64,000 bases of DNA from positions 65,238 through 129,237 of the forward strand of contig JAXMKZ010000004.1 of NCBI GenBank assembly GCA_034370385.1. The letters are read 5' to 3'. The notes beneath the pieces were generated by a model. The model ran no database searches. It saw nothing but the letters and a program-made list of their open reading frames with translations, and had not been told where the DNA came from. The translations under genes and the position numbers were made by a program. This DNA is from Coriobacteriia bacterium (GTDB lineage Bacteria; Actinomycetota; Coriobacteriia; Anaerosomatales; PHET01). Positions 61,348 to 64,000 of this stretch are shown piece by piece; the stretch's first letter is position 1; each line of letters starts with the position of its first letter.

Positions 61348-62199
61348 CTAGATCGCCTCCTCGAGCTCGTGGATCTCCGCGTAGGTGAAGACCGGTCCGT
61401 CGATGCAGCAGTACTTGTTGTTGATCTGGCAGTGACCGCACTTGCCCACGCCGCACTTCATGCGGCGCTCCAGGTCAACGTAGATGTTCTCCCGCTTGAT
61501 CCCGGCCTGGTCGAGTTCTCGGATGACGAACTCGAACATCACCGGCGGGCCGCAGATGATAACGCGGGTGTCCTCGGAGAGGTGCGTGTTGCGGAAGAGC
61601 GTCGTGATCACGCCCACGTTGCCCGTCCACGAGATGTCGGCACGGTCCACCGTCTCGTGATACTCGATGCCGTGTGTGGCGCGCCAGACGCCCCTATCCT
61701 CAGGAAACAGCAACTGCAGCGGGTCGCGCGCGCCATAGAAGAGCACGAAGCGACCGAAGTCATCGCGCTGGTCGGCGATGTACTGGATGAGGCTCCTCGT
61801 CGGGCAGATTCCGATGCCTCCCGCGACCACCAGCACGTCGTGGCCGCGTAGCGCGTCGACATCGAACCCGTGGCCCAGGGGGCCGCGAACCCACAGAGAG
61901 TCACCGATGTTCTTGTTGTTGATCGCCGTGGACACGCGGCCCACCGTACGCACGACGATCTCGAATGTATGGGTCCGTGTGGGAGAGCTGGCTATGCCTA
62001 TCGGTATCTCGCCGTAGCCCATGACGCCGACTTCGAGGATCTGTCCCGGCTCGAATATGAGCGGGGACCCATCCGCGAACTGCAGCGTGAAGTGCTTCTC
62101 GGTCGACGTGGGTGCGTGCGCGTGCAGGATCTTGGCCTCACGCGGGACGAAGAGGCTCTCGCGCTCAGCGCACGCGCAGTCGTGTGATTCGCTTGGCAT
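61348..62199 (-). CDS. hydG: Sulfhydrogenase gamma subunit, FAD/NAD(P)-binding (HydG)
   Basis: Diaphorase subunit that exchanges electrons with NAD(P), 283 residues from ATG 62199, whose A overlaps the hydB stop (TAATG). A ferredoxin-reductase-like FAD domain is followed by the NAD domain (LVVAGGIGICPTRSLI) and a C-terminal 2Fe-2S motif RRMKCGVGKCGHCQINNKYCC. The N-terminal SESHDCACAERES stretch adds extra cysteines before the FAD fold, worth noting. Assigned from its position in the four-gene HydBGDA set. Confidence 0.93.
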   Translation of the reverse strand: MPSESHDCACAERESLFVPREAKILHAHAPTSTEKHFTLQFADGSPLIFEPGQILEVGVMGYGEIPIGIASSPTRTHTFEIVVRTVGRVSTAINNKNIGDSLWVRGPLGHGFDVDALRGHDVLVVAGGIGICPTRSLIQYIADQRDDFGRFVLFYGARDPLQLLFPEDRGVWRATHGIEYHETVDRADISWTGNVGVITTLFRNTHLSEDTRVIICGPPVMFEFVIRELDQAGIKRENIYVDLERRMKCGVGKCGHCQINNKYCCIDGPVFTYAEIHELEEAI

Positions 62200-63230
62200 T
62201 ACGACCACTCCATGATGGTAGTGATGACACGGACCGGGTCGGCGATGTCCACCGTGCACGCCATCGAACAGCGCCCGCAACCGGTGCAGGCCGGGCTGCC
62301 GAGCTTCTCGTTGAGGTAGGCGCCCTTGCGCATGAACCGGTGGCGGAAGCGGGTCTGGTGGTGCTCGCGGAAGTTCTCGTGCCCGCCCCCGGGCATCGAG
62401 ATCGCGGCGAACTCCTTGGTCAGGCACGCATCCCAGTAGCGCGTGCGCGTGCCGGATTTCTGGTCGAGGTTCCACACGTCGCGCATGTCGAAGCAGTAGC
62501 ACGTGGGGCATACGGTGTTGCACGAACCGCAGCTGAAGCAGTCCTTGGAGAGTTCGTCCCACAGCTCCTCGTTGGAGAACGACTCACGGATGGTCTTGGC
62601 GATCTCGGCGCTGGTGTAGGGCAGTTGCTCCTGGCACTGGCCGAGCGCATCCGCGTTGACGCTTTGAGCGGCGGCGACCTCCGGGCCGGTCGCATCGCGA
62701 AACGCGCCGCGGGCCAGCAGCGCCTCACCCTTGGGTGTGCGCGTCTCGAACACGTAGCCGCCGTCGAGCTTGGTGAGGTACGCGTCATGACCCTTGGGCT
62801 CGTTGGTGTCGATCATCGAGGCCCAGAAGGCACGCGGGGCCACCTTCTGGACGTTGGATGCCACGATGGTGGTGGCCTCGCGCTGGGCGAGGTAGTCCCA
62901 GTCCTCGTTGCGCTCCCGGAACAGGAAGTCCGTCATGTCGATCCCACGCACGTCGTACGGGTGCACGCCCAGCAGGACCGTGTCCACTGGCGCGATGGTT
63001 CCTTCCACCGAGTCCGCGTCGAAGCGCGCGATCACTTGCTTGGGCGGGAAGAACACCTTCTTCGGCGGCAGGATGGTGATGTCGTAGTCGAGGCGAAGCT
63101 CCTCGACCGAACCGATCTCACCGAATACGAACTTCTGGCGCTTGGCGACCGGTCCCACGACGCGCGTATTTTGCGCGAGCGTATTCACGAAGGTACCGAA
63201 ATCGCGCTCCTCTATGTAGAAGGAGCTCAT
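62199..63230 (-). CDS. hydB: Sulfhydrogenase beta subunit, 4Fe-4S protein (HydB)
   Basis: Electron-carrying subunit of 343 residues. The C-terminal region carries ferredoxin-like clusters: CFSCGSCNTVCPTCYCFD (about 231-248) and ACTGCGRCSMACTVDIADP near the end. The N-terminal half (HPYDVRGIDMTDFLF, VLLGVHPYD) matches the HydB/AsrA type family, which in Pyrococcus hydrogenase I takes part in sulfur reduction. First gene of hydB-hydG-hydD-hydA-protease. Sulfur activity here is not demonstrated. Confidence 0.92.
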   Translation of the reverse strand: MSSFYIEERDFGTFVNTLAQNTRVVGPVAKRQKFVFGEIGSVEELRLDYDITILPPKKVFFPPKQVIARFDADSVEGTIAPVDTVLLGVHPYDVRGIDMTDFLFRERNEDWDYLAQREATTIVASNVQKVAPRAFWASMIDTNEPKGHDAYLTKLDGGYVFETRTPKGEALLARGAFRDATGPEVAAAQSVNADALGQCQEQLPYTSAEIAKTIRESFSNEELWDELSKDCFSCGSCNTVCPTCYCFDMRDVWNLDQKSGTRTRYWDACLTKEFAAISMPGGGHENFREHHQTRFRHRFMRKGAYLNEKLGSPACTGCGRCSMACTVDIADPVRVITTIMEWS

Positions 63231-63338
63231 AGTCCACCCCCGGCATCAAGGTTGGGCAACTCGGCATACCCTATCGGGAGCGCGCCCTCGTCGCAAGAGC
63301 AGGGCCGTAGGACGCGGGGGGCCGGACGCGGTCGGGCG

Positions 63339-63998
63339 CTACTCAGCTTCGCCGGAAGCGGTCGTCAGTAGTGACGGATCGGGCACTGCTTCGGCAGCTT
63401 GCTTGAACAGGTCCGGGTTGATGTGGCAGTACCCGCCCGGGTTCTTGTCGAGGTAATCCTGGTGGTACTCCTCGGCGGGTGTGTAGTTCTTGAGCGGTTC
63501 GGCTTCGATGACCACGGGCCGGTTGTAGCGCTTCTGAAGCCTATCGAGCGAAGCCTCGACTACCTCGCGATCCGCAGGGTCTGAATAGTAGATGCCCGTG
63601 CGGTACTGCGTGCCCCGATCGTTGCCCTGCCGGTTGAGCGACGTGGGATCGACGACCTCGTAGTACAGGTCGAGCAGGAACGGCAGCGGCGCGACGGTGG
63701 GGTCGTAGTCGACGCGCACGGTCTCGGTGTAGCCGGATCGGCCAGATGACACGTCGCGGTATGTCGGCGAATCGGTGATTCCGTTGGCGTAGCCGCTTTC
63801 TGCGTTCATGACTCCGCGCACCGATGCCAGGTACTTCTCGACGCCCCAGAAACAACCGCCTGCCAGGTAGATGGTAGCCACGCCTTCGCCTCCTGATGTG
63901 TCCGTCGACGAAGCCACATCGGCTTCGTTTCGCTGATTCGAGACGGTGCCTGTCGACACACATCCCGAGACCGCGATCGCGAGAACGAGCAGAACCAC
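63339..63998 (-). CDS. msrA: Peptide-methionine (S)-S-oxide reductase, probable lipoprotein
   Basis: Repairs oxidised methionine. The readable part is 219 residues. An N-terminal hydrophobic stretch ends in lipobox AVSGC (about residue 12), then a Ser/Thr/Glu linker, then the MsrA fold: YLAGGCFWGVEKYLASVRGV (catalytic Cys in GCFWG), VDYDPTVAPLPFLLDLYYEV, RGTQYRTGIYY, YHQDYLDKNPGGYCHINPDLF. The first Met reads from a GTG two bases from the window edge, so the real start, and a normal-length signal peptide, may lie outside. An exported MsrA needs an extracytoplasmic thiol reductant. Confidence 0.92.
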   Translation of the reverse strand: MVLLVLAIAVSGCVSTGTVSNQRNEADVASSTDTSGGEGVATIYLAGGCFWGVEKYLASVRGVMNAESGYANGITDSPTYRDVSSGRSGYTETVRVDYDPTVAPLPFLLDLYYEVVDPTSLNRQGNDRGTQYRTGIYYSDPADREVVEASLDRLQKRYNRPVVIEAEPLKNYTPAEEYHQDYLDKNPGGYCHINPDLFKQAAEAVPDPSLLTTASGEAE

Positions 63999-64000
63999 GA

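Noticed and set aside
63339-63998. Possible selenoprotein MsrA
   Set aside because: The catalytic GCFWG uses an ordinary Cys codon and the frame is intact.

Overview
The window is a dense, high-GC bacterial chromosome segment with no transposase, integrase, CRISPR array, tRNA or rRNA gene that I can recognise. The content suggests an anaerobic or facultative Actinomycetota-type organism, possibly a Coriobacteriia relative. The reasons are the futalosine menaquinone genes, a cytoplasmic sulfhydrogenase-type [NiFe] hydrogenase, a ferredoxin-thioredoxin-reductase-like protein, high GC and many GTG/TTG starts. The taxonomic assignment is inference.

Layout. 1-11.5 kb (minus): NAD (nadB, nadA), pantothenate (panC, panB) and folate (folK, folP, folE) biosynthesis, then ftsH, hpt, tilS and a C_GCAxxG_C_C redox protein. 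11.7-15.6 kb (plus): a four-gene osmoprotectant-type ABC transporter. 15.7-17.0 kb (minus): a CcdA-like membrane protein and a thioredoxin-fold lipoprotein whose first active-site cysteine is encoded by in-frame TGA, a probable selenoprotein. 17.1-24.7 kb (plus): menaquinone genes mqnE, mqnA, mqnC, an MTAP-like phosphorylase and an amidohydrolase, interrupted by a minus-strand cation/proton antiporter. 24.8-29.9 kb (minus): livF-livG-livM-livH-livK. 30-31.5 kb: cysK and an Rrf2 regulator. 31.6-33 kb: NfeD and SPFH/stomatin. 33.5-35.9 kb: an FTR-Rieske fusion, a glutaredoxin and an NDH-2-like flavoprotein. 36-40.6 kb: an MBL-fold hydrolase and btuF-btuC-btuD behind a cobalamin riboswitch with an intrinsic terminator.

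40.6-58.8 kb is a mosaic of regulators and less characterised genes. It holds two hypotheticals, a 52-codon small ORF below a perfect CRP-type palindrome, a cysteine-bearing Rrf2 regulator, an HDAC-family hydrolase, a VWA protein, an XRE regulator, a DUF2779 putative nuclease, an ACT protein, a His-rich PadR regulator, a UbiB-like kinase, RecQ, an old-yellow-enzyme relative and a Fic protein. 58.8-63.2 kb (minus) is hydB-hydG-hydD-hydA plus a maturation protease. The right edge carries a probable lipoprotein MsrA.

A recurring theme is thiol redox and low-potential electron flow: the selenothioredoxin/CcdA pair, FTR-Rieske/glutaredoxin, exported MsrA, hydrogenase, menaquinone synthesis and NDH-2. 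The best candidate for an undescribed system is the CcdA-selenothioredoxin pair. The FTR-Rieske fusion and the MTAP-like enzyme that may replace MqnB come next.
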